Shown here piece after piece: positions 19,142 to 28,583 of a stretch of 33,642 nt of DNA. This DNA comes from an uncultured Clostridia bacterium (lineage in GTDB: Bacteria; Bacillota; Clostridia; TANB77; CAG-508). Where the stretch lies: the NCBI GenBank assembly GCA_947632535.1, contig CANRPR010000015.1, positions 1 to 33,642 on the forward strand. The letters are read 5' to 3'. Each line of letters starts with the position of its first letter. Position 1 is the stretch's first letter. The notes under the pieces were generated by a model, which saw only the letters and a list, made by a program, of their open reading frames with translations, did no database searches and was not told the DNA's origin. The position numbers were made by a program, and so were the translations under genes.

Positions 19142-20017
19142 TTATCTATCTATTGGTAATACTAATAAATCTCCCCATAGTTTATCATATTTTTCAGGAG
19201 TAAACTTTTCCATACCTGCTCCCGGATAAAATGTTAGTTCGCCAAAATACACATTTTGTATTATAGAATAAAAATCAACTCTAACAAATTTTTTCCCTCT
19301 TGCTAACTTACCAGCCAACTCTAGCATAAGTTCAAGTTTTTGTGGTCTATCTATTTTTATGTTTTCATATCTTGGATATAGAATCTGTATATCTGTTAAA
19401 TTCCAATTTGTATCATATATATTTCTTTTATGATTCGTAAATCTATCAAAATCTACTTGTATATATTTTGCTTCTCCATTAAAACAAAAGAATTTATAAT
19501 CCTTCAATTCTTTTTTTGATTCATCTTCCATATATTTTTCAACAATTATTCTTGGTTTTATATCTTTATATACCCATTCTCTTGCATTGTAATAATAATT
19601 TTTTTTCAAACATTCGTTAATTTTATTTTTAGTAGCCTTTATATCCAATTGTGTTTTATCCTTACAAATAACTATTCCTCCTGAATCATGTGTGCACTTT
19701 ATTACAAATTGATTTGGTAGTTTTTCAAAATTTATTTCGTCAAATTTATCATATACTCCTAATGTCGGAATTATATATTCTTCTCCTATCATATCTGATA
19801 CATACTTTTTTACCTCATATTTATCTACCATTTTTATATATTCGGGATTTCTATCATGTATTTTTAACCATTGCATTTTCTCATTAAAGGTTGTAGGATT
19901 ATCTAAATTCAATTCTTTACCTGTTTTATAACGATATTTAACTTTTAAATAGTCCTCATCCTTCATTCTTAATAATTTTCTATTAACTAGCTTTAATATT
20001 AATTCATCTTTATTCAT
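19142..20017 (-). CDS. TupA-like ATP-grasp protein
   Basis: 291 residues matching the TupA-like ATP-grasp layout (PF14305): the N-terminal NPTTFNEKMQWLKIHDRNPEY and VDKYEVKKYV, the ATP-binding-type VIKCTHDSGG, IIVEKYMED, YKFFCFNGEAKYIQVDFDR and the C-terminal GELTFYPGAGMEKFTPEKYD with metal-binding Glu. Founding members attach glutamate or amino acids to teichuronopeptide; relatives sit in polysaccharide clusters and may add amino acids to sugars. Its first 8 bases overlap the GT2 stop. The acceptor is unknown. Confidence 0.82.
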   Translation of the reverse strand: MNKDELILKLVNRKLLRMKDEDYLKVKYRYKTGKELNLDNPTTFNEKMQWLKIHDRNPEYIKMVDKYEVKKYVSDMIGEEYIIPTLGVYDKFDEINFEKLPNQFVIKCTHDSGGIVICKDKTQLDIKATKNKINECLKKNYYYNAREWVYKDIKPRIIVEKYMEDESKKELKDYKFFCFNGEAKYIQVDFDRFTNHKRNIYDTNWNLTDIQILYPRYENIKIDRPQKLELMLELAGKLARGKKFVRVDFYSIIQNVYFGELTFYPGAGMEKFTPEKYDKLWGDLLVLPIDR

Positions 20018-20970
20018 TTTTTAATTTCTCCATTATTTGTCTAAAATTATATAATTTCAAGCATTCTTTCAAAGCATAAATATTATTAGGAAACATCTTG
20101 TTTGAAAGCATTAATTCAAAAAACCTATTGTATAAAACTTTTTTTAGTTCATGTTTATTATAGTTTTTATTATTTTTTATCACATAATCTATGTTTTTTG
20201 CAACCTCTTTGCAATTTTTGTATGTAAATTTTTCTCTTAATCCTAAAACATATAGTGTATTACAAATTTTTTCGTCATATTCTCCATTTATTTTCATTGA
20301 ATTATTTTTAATTATTTCCTTAGATAATTCAGCCTGTTCCTTTTCCTTATCTATTGAAATTTGCTTATTATGCATTCTATATTTTATACCTTTAATTGAT
20401 AAAACAGCTATTTTATACTTTTCTGAAGCACGACTCCACAACTCAAAATCTTGTGAATAAATAAACTTCTCATTATATTTAAATTCCTCAAAAACGCATC
20501 TTCTTACCATTACCGTAGGATGGATCAAAGTAGCTTTATATAATAATTGTGCCCTAATTTGCTCATTATTTTTTAAATAAAGAGTCTTTTTTCCATTTTT
20601 ATTTCCAAACAAAATCGCATCAGTGCCACAAATACTAATATCTTCATTTTGCTCTAAAAACTCAACTTGTTTTGCAATTCTATCACTAAAACAAATATCG
20701 TCACTATCCATTCTTGCAATATAATCTCCACCGTGAATTTTCTATTGCAAAATTCAAAGAATATGCTAGTCCCATATTTTTTTCATTATATAATACCTTA
20801 ATTTTAGGATTATTCATTTTGTTTATTCTATTATATTCTTCAATATCTCCATCGCAAACAATAATCAGCTCTATATTTTCATATGTTTGATTTAAAATGC
20901 TATCTATTGATTCTTTTAGCATAGTTTCATCTGTTTTATAAGTTGACATTATCACCGATACTTTTTTCAT
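20010..20970 (-). CDS. GT2 glycosyltransferase, one CGGT quadruplet before the DxD motif
   Basis: As triplets the frame ends at residue 88; the DxD motif and the rest lie in another frame. Reading CGGT (20733-20730) as one residue gives a continuous 319-residue GT2: MKKVSVIMSTYKTDETMLKE, NQTYENIELIIVCDGD, KNMGLAYSLNFAIENS, then G-G-DYIARMDSDDI with the metal-binding DSD at 88-90, and DAILFGNKN, HPTVMVRR, SQDFELW, YRMHNKQIS. GT2 enzymes are inverting GT-A fold transferases using nucleotide sugars. AAAGGAG lies about 6 bases before ATG 20970, inside the end of the preceding GT4. Sugar unknown. Without the shift the enzyme would lose its catalytic site. Confidence 0.9.
20730..20733 (-). other. 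CGGT four-base codon, GT2 residue 80
   Basis: Minus strand context AAT TCA CGGT GGA GAT TAT. Quadruplet reading gives N-S-G-G-D-Y-I-A-R-M-D, matching the GxYIARMDxDD motif of GT2 enzymes one residue later. The glycine in the motif is the next codon GGA; the quadruplet residue itself varies in the family. Confidence 0.87.
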
Positions 20971-22150
20971 TTTTTTGCTCCTTTATAACATCTTGTAATA
21001 AATTTTCCCACTTCTTGCCTATTTCCTCTATAAAGAATTCTTTTATTTTCTGTATTTCTAATTTAGCACTTTCTTCTCGTTTTTCTTTACTATTTGCTAA
21101 CTCTAACATACTTTCTACATACTTTTTTGAGTTTCCTTTTGGTACTATAACTCCTCCATTATCTGCAATTATTTCATTTATACAAGGAAGTTCATATGCT
21201 AATATTGGCAAACCACTTGCCATTGCTTCTAAAATTACCATTGGTAATCCCTCTACTCTAGATGCCATACAATATATAGATGCATTTTGGTATTTTTCTT
21301 TTATATTATTTGTTCTACCATTAATTTTTACATAATTTTCTAAGTGTAATTTGTTTACTAAGTTTTGTAACTTTTTTCTTTCAGGTCCTTCTCCATAAAT
21401 ATCTAAAGTCCATTCTTTATTTTCTTTATTAAATTCATAAAAATTGTTTATTAATATATCAAACCCTTTAGCTCTGTGTAACCTTCCTACTGCTATCATT
21501 TTTTTAGAATCTAATTTGCTTAAGTTATCCAAAGTAAATCTTGTTGGATTATATATAGTTATTGCTTTATATCCTTTTTGTTCTTCTAGTTTTTTTCTAT
21601 CAACTTCAGTTAAAACTACATATCTATCCAAATTTTCAAACATCTTTTTAACAATAGCATCTTGTTTCCAGTAATTTCTGTCTGAAGTTGTAAAATATTC
21701 TTCGTAACTATTATGTTGCCATCCTATTTTCTTTATACTACTATCTATATTTAATAGTGCCAACATCGTGTTATAGTCAACACCACTACTTATTATAACA
21801 TCAAATTTTTCATTATTAATTATTCTTTCTACTTCTTTTCCCTCGTAAAAACAATATATGCTCTTCAAAATTTTTTCTTTGTTATTTAGAAAACCTATTG
21901 TATGATTCAATCTTTTTAGAATTTTTAGTCCAATATTCATTATAAATCTAAAAAAATTAGGCTTTTTGATAAAAATGATATTAACTTTTGGACTTAATCC
22001 ATATTTACTTCTATCAATTTTTTCTTCATCCTTAGTACATATAATTGATACATCATAATTTTTACTAACTAAATAGTTAGATAACATAGTTATACAACTT
22101 TGAATGCCACCTAATGTAAAAACTGATTCATATAAAAAGCAAATTTTCAT
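20936..22150 (-). CDS. GT4 glycosyltransferase
   Basis: 404 residues, GT-B fold. The N-terminus MKICFLYESVFTLGGIQSCI has the GG loop; the donor site has MIAVGRLHRAKGFDIL; the EX7E segment is EGLPMVILEAMASGLPILA near residues 300-320. Probably retaining. Intact triplet frame. Its last 35 bases overlap the GT2 start. Sugar and linkage unknown. Confidence 0.85.
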   Translation of the reverse strand: MKICFLYESVFTLGGIQSCITMLSNYLVSKNYDVSIICTKDEEKIDRSKYGLSPKVNIIFIKKPNFFRFIMNIGLKILKRLNHTIGFLNNKEKILKSIYCFYEGKEVERIINNEKFDVIISSGVDYNTMLALLNIDSSIKKIGWQHNSYEEYFTTSDRNYWKQDAIVKKMFENLDRYVVLTEVDRKKLEEQKGYKAITIYNPTRFTLDNLSKLDSKKMIAVGRLHRAKGFDILINNFYEFNKENKEWTLDIYGEGPERKKLQNLVNKLHLENYVKINGRTNNIKEKYQNASIYCMASRVEGLPMVILEAMASGLPILAYELPCINEIIADNGGVIVPKGNSKKYVESMLELANSKEKREESAKLEIQKIKEFFIEEIGKKWENLLQDVIKEQKNEKSIGDNVNL

Positions 22151-22152
22151 AC

Positions 22153-23376
22153 TTACTCCTTTATTTCTTTTTCTTCATACAACTTATGTACCATTAATAT
22201 TATTGGAATCGTTACAACAAACCTTGGATGGAAGAATAGCCCATTATAAAGTCCTACAAACAGCAATACTAAATTTAATAAAATTATTATAAATTTATCA
22301 AATTTCTTTTCTCCTTCTAAATGAAATAACATTGTACTAAATATTGTTTCAAAATATATTACTAACATAATAGCACCAAATTGCAATAATATTTGCATTA
22401 TATCACAATGACTCCACACATATCCTCGTACTACTTTAAAATTTACTGCTTTTATAATATTTGTATCTGTTCCAAACAGCATATTTCCTATATCACTATT
22501 TACATAGTATCCCCAATCAACATTTCTCATAGCACTTCTACCGTTATCAAAGGCTTTCCCGTCAGGTGTATTCATTTTTTGTATAAAGCTTGTTTTAGGC
22601 AAATATATTGCTATTGCTATAATAAGTATTACTCCTGCAATTATTGATATTTTCTTATGTTTTTTATATAGAGCTAACATATCATTTTTCATAAAATATA
22701 TTGCTATCATTCCTAATGCAATTCCTAATAAAGTCGGAGTTCTTGCTCCTGTTTTTAATATTAAAAGTTCACATACCACTAACAGTAAAAAGTTAACTAT
22801 ATTATTGTTCTTTTTAGCCTTAATTAAAAACATTATATATACTATTATTGCAGATAACCTATATGCGGCTTGGTTTGGGTCTGTAAATACTCCTTGTATT
22901 GCATCAATACGCCATGCTGATGCATATTTGCTACTTGCTGCATTGCCCGAGAAAACAGCTACTACATTTGCAATAATAATAATAGCTATTATTACTGTTA
23001 TAAATATACTATATTTTTCAAAATACTTTTTGATTTTACTTAAAAACTCCATATCTTGTGCTAAATCAAAACTTATAAAAAATATAAATAATAGCTTTAT
23101 AAATTCAAATTGCCCTTTATAGTTAGTTACAAAAAATTGATTTATTATAAATAATGCTGCAATTATTAAATATTTTACTCGTTTTTTCTTTTGATATAAT
23201 AAAATGCTTATAATTCCAAATACAATTGGAATTCCTGTTAATATTGTACCTGCTATTTTTATATGTCCATCTAAAGTTATTAATATTGGTACAAATAATA
23301 AGAAAATAACTAATACATCATAAAATATTTTTTTATTTAATATTACATCCTTAACTTTGTTAAAACAATTTATCAT
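22153..23376 (-). CDS. Wzy-like O-antigen/EPS polymerase or ligase
   Basis: 407 residues, polytopic with about 10 hydrophobic segments and one large loop (about 260-320, NTPDGKAFDNGRSAMRNVDW...). This matches the O-antigen ligase/polymerase (Wzy/WaaL-like) layout, where the big loop is the active site. Sequence similarity in this family is poor, so the call rests on topology, the DNGRSAM loop and its place between glycosyltransferases. Confidence 0.7.
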   Translation of the reverse strand: MINCFNKVKDVILNKKIFYDVLVIFLLFVPILITLDGHIKIAGTILTGIPIVFGIISILLYQKKKRVKYLIIAALFIINQFFVTNYKGQFEFIKLLFIFFISFDLAQDMEFLSKIKKYFEKYSIFITVIIAIIIIANVVAVFSGNAASSKYASAWRIDAIQGVFTDPNQAAYRLSAIIVYIMFLIKAKKNNNIVNFLLLVVCELLILKTGARTPTLLGIALGMIAIYFMKNDMLALYKKHKKISIIAGVILIIAIAIYLPKTSFIQKMNTPDGKAFDNGRSAMRNVDWGYYVNSDIGNMLFGTDTNIIKAVNFKVVRGYVWSHCDIMQILLQFGAIMLVIYFETIFSTMLFHLEGEKKFDKFIIILLNLVLLFVGLYNGLFFHPRFVVTIPIILMVHKLYEEKEIKE

Positions 23377-23394
23377 TAAATATACTCCTTTATA

Positions 23395-24516
23395 TTACAA
23401 GCCTTTATAGAGTTGTAATAACTTTTGTACTACTTTATCCCAATTATATTTTTCTAGTATATAATTGGAAATTTGATTTTTTTCTTCTGGTTCATTTTCT
23501 TTATTAATTAATAGTTCTAGATTTTCTTTTAAGTCAGCTACATTACCTTTTTTAAAACACTCTGCATATTCTTTAGTTACTTGTGTATTTTCTTCAATAT
23601 CACTTACTAAACATCTACAGCCATAGCTCATTGCTTCTAGCAAAGATATTGGCATTCCTTCTATATCACTTGGCAAACAATACAAATAACAATTACTATA
23701 TAATTCTTCTAATTCCTCTCCTTGCACAAAACCAGTCATAATTATTCTATTATCTTGTTTTGCCATTTCTTTTATTTTTTCTAAATAATCATTTGTATGG
23801 CTTGCCCCACCTGCAATAACTAATTTTTTATTAGTATCTATTTTTTTAAATGCTTCTATTAAATAATGTAATCCCTTTTCTGGAACAATTCTCGCCAAAA
23901 ATAGTATATAATCATTTTTGTTCAAATTGTACTTTTCCTTAATTATTTTGGCTTCCCTTATATTGGGCGGATTTATTCCATTTGGAATAAATTCTGTATC
24001 TCTATTATATGTATCTTTAAAATATTTCTTAACTCCTTCTGATAGAACTATTATTTTATCAGCATATTTTACAGCCATTTTTTCTCCAAATTTAATGTAC
24101 TTTGTTGCAAATCCACCCCATTTTGACCTTTGCCAATCTAGTCCATGTATAGTAACTACAATTTTTTTCTTGAATAATTTAGGAATCCACAACATAGCAC
24201 ATGAACCTTCTGCATGATAATGCACAACATCACATTTCTTAAAAGAAACCGCTATACTTGCGAAAAATGAATATATTAATGCATCTAATCCCTTTTTGTT
24301 AATTGTTGGAACTGAAACTAATTTTATTCCTTTATAGTTTTTCAATTTTGCATTTTCTTTGTCTGCATTTTTATCTTGTACATTTTTTCCTCGTCTATTA
24401 TATGCTACAACTTCATTTCCTGCATTGCAAAGCCTAGTAGAAATTTGTTCTACAACAATTTCTACTCCCCCTTCTCTTGATGGAATTCTTTTATGCCCTA
24501 TCATTGCAATTTTCAT
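23395..24516 (-). CDS. GT4 glycosyltransferase with DUF1972-type start
   Basis: 373 residues. The N-terminal MKIAMIGHKRIPSREGGVEI matches the DUF1972 start of rhamnosyl/galactosyl-type GT4 enzymes such as WsaF/Cps-type transferases. Also TIHGLDWQRSKW, EFIPNGI, LFLARIVPEKGLHYLI and the EX7E segment EGMPISLLEAMSYGC. Probably one of the first transferases of the repeat unit, from family habit; the sugar cannot be named. Intact frame. Confidence 0.85.
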   Translation of the reverse strand: MKIAMIGHKRIPSREGGVEIVVEQISTRLCNAGNEVVAYNRRGKNVQDKNADKENAKLKNYKGIKLVSVPTINKKGLDALIYSFFASIAVSFKKCDVVHYHAEGSCAMLWIPKLFKKKIVVTIHGLDWQRSKWGGFATKYIKFGEKMAVKYADKIIVLSEGVKKYFKDTYNRDTEFIPNGINPPNIREAKIIKEKYNLNKNDYILFLARIVPEKGLHYLIEAFKKIDTNKKLVIAGGASHTNDYLEKIKEMAKQDNRIIMTGFVQGEELEELYSNCYLYCLPSDIEGMPISLLEAMSYGCRCLVSDIEENTQVTKEYAECFKKGNVADLKENLELLINKENEPEEKNQISNYILEKYNWDKVVQKLLQLYKGL

Positions 24517-24532
24517 TTTTCGCCTGCTCCCT

Positions 24533-25474
24533 TTAATTTTTTATCCTTTTTATAATTTTATTGTCTATATAATTCATAGCCATTGCAGATAATATTGATA
24601 ACATTATTACTAATAATATCCATAAAGCTGACATTATATTAACATTAATTAGTAAGTTAATAATAATGTTATGTAATAAATAAATTTCATAGCTTATATT
24701 TCCAATATACGAAAGAAGTGCACTTTTAATAGTTATTTTATTTAGTATAATTACTAACAAAATCACTAAACTTGCCCCTAGCATAGTTTTTATAAGCCAT
24801 GTACCAATCATATATATTTCCTTATATTTTAAATATAACACACCTAATAATATTGAGACTATTCCTGCTAAAATTAAATGACTTACTTTCTTCATTTTGC
24901 TTAATATAGGTATCATATAATATATTAGGATTCCATAAATAAATCCCATAGATTCAACCAGCCATCCTGTTGGAAGGTCAAATGCCTTTCCTAATATACT
25001 GTATAATAAAACAATACTGCATAATATAATATCTGATACTTTAGGATTTTTTATAAATCTATATACTAACCAGAATATCACATAATAAACTAATAGTACA
25101 GTTATAAAAGAAATTCCACCAAAGCCTATAATCTCCAGAATGTTTCTAATAGCAGAACTACTTGGGCTTACTAATACTTTTATTATATTTGCTATCCAAA
25201 AAGGTATTAGTAATACCAGTATCCTATTTTTCCAAAACTTTTTTAAATAACCTTCTTTATTTTCTACACTATATTTTAAGCCATAAGCAGATAACATGAA
25301 AAATATTGTTACTGCAACATATGCAAATGAACCAATTGCATCCTGAACTATATTTCCATGCTCACTTGGAATATGTATTAATATAACCACAATAGCACAA
25401 ATTGCTCTTACTATATTTGCTTGACTTTTATCTATTATGCCTACATTCTTATCATTCTTTTCTAGCTTTATCAA
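24533..25474 (-). CDS. Acyltransferase 3 (OafA-like) membrane protein
   Basis: 313 residues with about 10 membrane helices. The start, DKSQANIVRAICAIVVILIHIP, carries the R...H pair of acyltransferase-3 enzymes (PF01757), followed by FFMLSAYGL and KKFWKNRILVLLIPFW. Such enzymes O-acetylate (or otherwise acylate) surface sugars. Ribosome site present. Substrate inferred from the cluster only. Confidence 0.8.
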   Translation of the reverse strand: MIKLEKNDKNVGIIDKSQANIVRAICAIVVILIHIPSEHGNIVQDAIGSFAYVAVTIFFMLSAYGLKYSVENKEGYLKKFWKNRILVLLIPFWIANIIKVLVSPSSSAIRNILEIIGFGGISFITVLLVYYVIFWLVYRFIKNPKVSDIILCSIVLLYSILGKAFDLPTGWLVESMGFIYGILIYYMIPILSKMKKVSHLILAGIVSILLGVLYLKYKEIYMIGTWLIKTMLGASLVILLVIILNKITIKSALLSYIGNISYEIYLLHNIIINLLINVNIMSALWILLVIMLSILSAMAMNYIDNKIIKRIKN

Positions 25475-25476
25475 TA

Positions 25477-26655
25477 CTATTTTTCCTCCATTTGTTTTTC
25501 TATATCCTTTGCTACAATTTCCTCTCCTGTCATATTTTTTAATGCTTCTTTTGATTTTTCTGATAATCCATCATTTACTACGCAATTCATATCGCAGGTT
25601 GAACATTTGTCTAATTCCTCTTTTGTTACTTTTCCTTCTTCAAAGTCTTTTACTATTTTATTTTCATACATAGAATATTTTTCTTTTTTGAAGAATCTTA
25701 AAAATTTATGTCTTATTACCCACCATGCTGGTTTCCATATATATTTATGCATAGCAGGAGACGCAGATCCAATCATCCAACATTGTCTATCACAGTGTCT
25801 AACTTTATTTCTAACTTCTTCTGCTTGCTCTGAATGCCATAGTTCATCCCATGTTTGATTATTTAGGTTTCCCATTACTTCTTTTTCTTTGGTACCATTA
25901 CATGGCATAACATCACCATATGGATCTATAAAAAATGTATCAAAGGCCATATCACATGGAAGTATCCTTTTTTGACCAAATATATAATTTATTAGACCAT
26001 GATTGAAGTATGCTCTGAACCACTTTTTTGGAGAATTTGAAGCTAATAATTTATTTATTAAACTTTCAAATTCTTTTGCAACCATTAATCTATCTTTTAT
26101 AATATTTTTTGCTTCTACAAAATAGAATGAATTATGTAAAGATGCTGTGGCAAACTCCATATTTAATTCGTTTGATAAATCATATAATGCAACTAAATCC
26201 TTTGCATTGCTGTCTTGTACTGTCATTCCAAATCCAACATCTGGATGTTTCATTTCTACTAGTTTCTTTAGTGTTGAATATCCTTTATTAAATCCATCTT
26301 CTAATCCTCTTATTTTGTTGTTTGTTTCTTCTAGACCTTCTATTGAAATTCTAATACCTACATTAGGAAATTCTTCACAAAGTTTAATAATTCTATCTGT
26401 GAAAAATCCATTTGTTGAAATTACTATTCTATCTGATTTTTTGTATAGTTCTCTTACTATATCTGCTAAATCCCCCCTTATAAATGGCTCTCCACCAGTT
26501 ATATTGGTAAAATACATTTTAGGTAGCTTTTTTATTGTTTCTATACTTAATTCTTCTTCTGGCTTAGAAGGACATTTGTATCTATTACACATTGTGCATC
26601 TAGCATTACAGCGATATGTTACTATTACGGTTCCATTTAACTTTTTATCTGCCAT
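25477..26655 (-). CDS. Radical SAM/SPASM-type protein in the polysaccharide operon
   Basis: 392 residues. The radical SAM cluster motif TYRCNARCTMC has Cys16, Cys20 and Cys23 (CxxxCxxC). TNITGGEPFIRGDL is the usual GGEP SAM-binding motif. The C-terminal region has SPASM-like Cys-rich segments: DPYGDVMPCNG, HCDRQCWM and CSTCDMNCVVN. Radical SAM/SPASM enzymes with such second cluster sites modify peptides or sugars; one inside a glycan cluster suggests a sugar or lipid-carrier modification. ATG directly follows the stop of the GT4 gene upstream (TAAATG). Confidence 0.8.
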   Translation of the reverse strand: MADKKLNGTVIVTYRCNARCTMCNRYKCPSKPEEELSIETIKKLPKMYFTNITGGEPFIRGDLADIVRELYKKSDRIVISTNGFFTDRIIKLCEEFPNVGIRISIEGLEETNNKIRGLEDGFNKGYSTLKKLVEMKHPDVGFGMTVQDSNAKDLVALYDLSNELNMEFATASLHNSFYFVEAKNIIKDRLMVAKEFESLINKLLASNSPKKWFRAYFNHGLINYIFGQKRILPCDMAFDTFFIDPYGDVMPCNGTKEKEVMGNLNNQTWDELWHSEQAEEVRNKVRHCDRQCWMIGSASPAMHKYIWKPAWWVIRHKFLRFFKKEKYSMYENKIVKDFEEGKVTKEELDKCSTCDMNCVVNDGLSEKSKEALKNMTGEEIVAKDIEKQMEEK

Positions 26656-27906
26656 TTACTTTTTCTCTCCTTTTACTTTTTCAAATATTTCCATTAATTT
26701 GTTGTAGTGCTTTTCTACTGAATATGTATTTTTTATTTCTTCTATGTTATTTTGTCCTATTTTTGTTACTAGATTATTATCGTCTAATTTTAATATATTT
26801 TCTACTATTTGCTCAATATTTCCCATTTCAAATAAATAGCCGTTTTTTCCATCTTCTATGGTTTCTGTTAAGCTTCCTATTTTAGTTGCAATAACAGGCT
26901 TTCCATATGAAAATGCTTCTAATATTGTATTAGGTAAATTTTCATACCAAATTGATGGTACTAAAACAAATCTCGAATTTTCTACTATTTTTTCTAATTC
27001 TTCACCTTTTTTAAAGCCTAAAAATTCAACATTATTTATGTTTTTTTCTTTTACATATTCTTTTAATCTTTTTGCTTCTTCAGTAGAGTCGTCTCCCATT
27101 ATTTTAAGCTTATGATTAGCATCTAACTTTTCATATGCCCTTATTATATATTCTACACCTTTTTCTTGCGTAATTCTACCAAAATATAATCCATATTCGC
27201 CTATATTTTCCATATTCGTATTTTTTGCATTACAAAATGTTGGAATATGACATATTTTATTTTCTTCAAACCCATTACTTTCTAATTTTTCTTTTAGATA
27301 ATTAGAAGGTGTAATCATTACATCTACTTTATTATATATTTTTATTAATTTGTGTATTTTCATTGAAACAACTCGTATGACTGATGCAAAAAAAGAACCT
27401 TTAACGCATTTATTTTTTATACAAGATTTATACCCGTTTTGCAAACATTCTTCACATACTTGTCCATTTTTTAAGAAATCAAATTTAGGGCATAAAAGGA
27501 AATAATCAGATAGTCTAAGTACTACTGGCTTTTTCATTTCTTTTATACCTTTTATAATACTTGGTGATAATTTATTTATAAAATGTAAAACATATACTAC
27601 ATCTGGATTTGTATCTTTTATTATTTTTTTTATTAATCTCTTATTTTTAAAGGAATATATACTTCTTGACAACATTTGCATAATTGTTTTAGGTGTTTTT
27701 TTATAATCCTCATAATATGTAGCATCTTTGCCACCAATTGGTTCTGCAAAATATTTTTCATATTCTGTATGTTCATTTTTATTAGATTTTATTGAAAATG
27801 GTATGACTTCATGACCTTCTTGTTCTAATTTTTTTATTATATTAAACATATATTTTTCTGGACCACCAGAAATAAAATATCTGTAATTTACTATTAATAT
27901 CTTCAT
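26656..27906 (-). CDS. GT4 glycosyltransferase, first gene of the polysaccharide operon
   Basis: 416 residues, GT-B. The N-terminal MKILIVNYRYFISGGPEKYM has the GG loop; donor segment LYFGRITQEKGVEY; EX7E region WYENLPNTILEAFSYGKPVIA near 320-340; a Cys-rich CEECLQNGYKSCIKNKC insert near residues 145-165 is common in GT4 relatives of this type. GAAAGGAC is the ribosome site. Promoter at 27965-27993. Sugar unknown. Confidence 0.85.
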   Translation of the reverse strand: MKILIVNYRYFISGGPEKYMFNIIKKLEQEGHEVIPFSIKSNKNEHTEYEKYFAEPIGGKDATYYEDYKKTPKTIMQMLSRSIYSFKNKRLIKKIIKDTNPDVVYVLHFINKLSPSIIKGIKEMKKPVVLRLSDYFLLCPKFDFLKNGQVCEECLQNGYKSCIKNKCVKGSFFASVIRVVSMKIHKLIKIYNKVDVMITPSNYLKEKLESNGFEENKICHIPTFCNAKNTNMENIGEYGLYFGRITQEKGVEYIIRAYEKLDANHKLKIMGDDSTEEAKRLKEYVKEKNINNVEFLGFKKGEELEKIVENSRFVLVPSIWYENLPNTILEAFSYGKPVIATKIGSLTETIEDGKNGYLFEMGNIEQIVENILKLDDNNLVTKIGQNNIEEIKNTYSVEKHYNKLMEIFEKVKGEKK

Positions 27907-27964
27907 ATATATAGTCCTTTCTATATATAATTTTTAATTTTTTAGACTCCATAAGTTTAACCAA

Positions 27965-27993
27965 ATTATATACTTTCATATATGTAAAGTCAA
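27965..27993 (-). promoter_or_regulatory. Promoter of the polysaccharide operon
   Basis: Minus strand: TTGACT (27993-27988), 17-base spacer, TATAAT (27970-27965), about 59 bases ahead of the first ATG (27906). About 13 genes follow with overlaps or short gaps down to the terminator at 13150-13181. Confidence 0.75.
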
Positions 27994-28117
27994 TATATTT
28001 ATATGTTTTTATTGGTATGCAATTAACATAAATCGAGAACATTTTTTTTACAAAACTATGGACTTTTTTATTTTTTTTGTGTATTATAATTGTATCATAT
28101 TATATGGAGGTATACAA

Positions 28118-28444
28118 ATGTTAAATTTATGTAAAAAAATATCAATTCTATTTATTATTTTAATGTGTATTTTATCTATTTCTGCTAAAGCAACAGATAT
28201 TGATATGTATCTTAATACAGATGGTAGCGATACAAGTACTACTGTAGATAATACCACTGGTACAGACCAAAGTACTTCTACAGATTCAGATACAACTTAT
28301 TTATCTCCTCAAGTTTCAACTTCTTATTCAGATTCAGAAGGCGGACTTGGATTAACAAATATTTTGAATATTTTATTAATAGTAATTGGTGTGTTATTAA
28401 TATTACTTGCAATTGCAATTATCATACGATTAAAAAGTTTGTAA
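28118..28444 (+). CDS. Small secreted, C-terminally anchored Ser/Thr/Asp-rich protein
   Basis: 108 residues starting at ATG 28118, which has a TGGAGG site 7 bases upstream; an earlier in-frame ATG at 28058 has none. A signal peptide (about 1-24, cut after SAKA), an acidic Ser/Thr-rich middle (DGSDTSTTVDNTTGTDQSTSTDSDTT) and a C-terminal membrane helix (about 82-104) ending RLKSL. Predicted outside the cell but held by the tail. No enzyme motif. I do not recognise the family; a surface stalk or coat-like role is only a guess. Confidence 0.72.
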   Translation: MLNLCKKISILFIILMCILSISAKATDIDMYLNTDGSDTSTTVDNTTGTDQSTSTDSDTTYLSPQVSTSYSDSEGGLGLTNILNILLIVIGVLLILLAIAIIIRLKSL

Positions 28445-28463
28445 AATTTAACAATTATAAATA

Positions 28464-28506
28464 AAAATGACTAAATTATTATAAAATTCTAATTTAGTCA
28501 TTTTTT
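28464..28506 (+). terminator. Rho-independent terminator of the 28118 gene
   Basis: AAAATGACTAAATTA pairs with TAATTTAGTCATTTT (15 bp) around an 11-base loop, then T's. It separates the two small secreted-protein genes. Confidence 0.88.
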
Positions 28507-28583
28507 ATATGTATATATTAATTTAAAAAATCAATAATATTATTAAGTTTTAAAAACTTAATCTTATTAGGAGGTTTTTCTAT

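Noticed and set aside
7265-20733. Programmed +1 frameshifting of the prfB type
   Set aside because: There is no shared upstream Shine-Dalgarno-like stimulator, no stop codon at the shift point, and sites occur in unrelated genes at any position. A stall at an unassigned CGG with slip into GGN is a related mechanism that the sequence alone cannot exclude; it also yields Gly.
27842-28042. A 66-residue minus-strand ORF ahead of the polysaccharide operon
   Set aside because: It overlaps the operon promoter and the first gene in another frame and shows no protein-like features.
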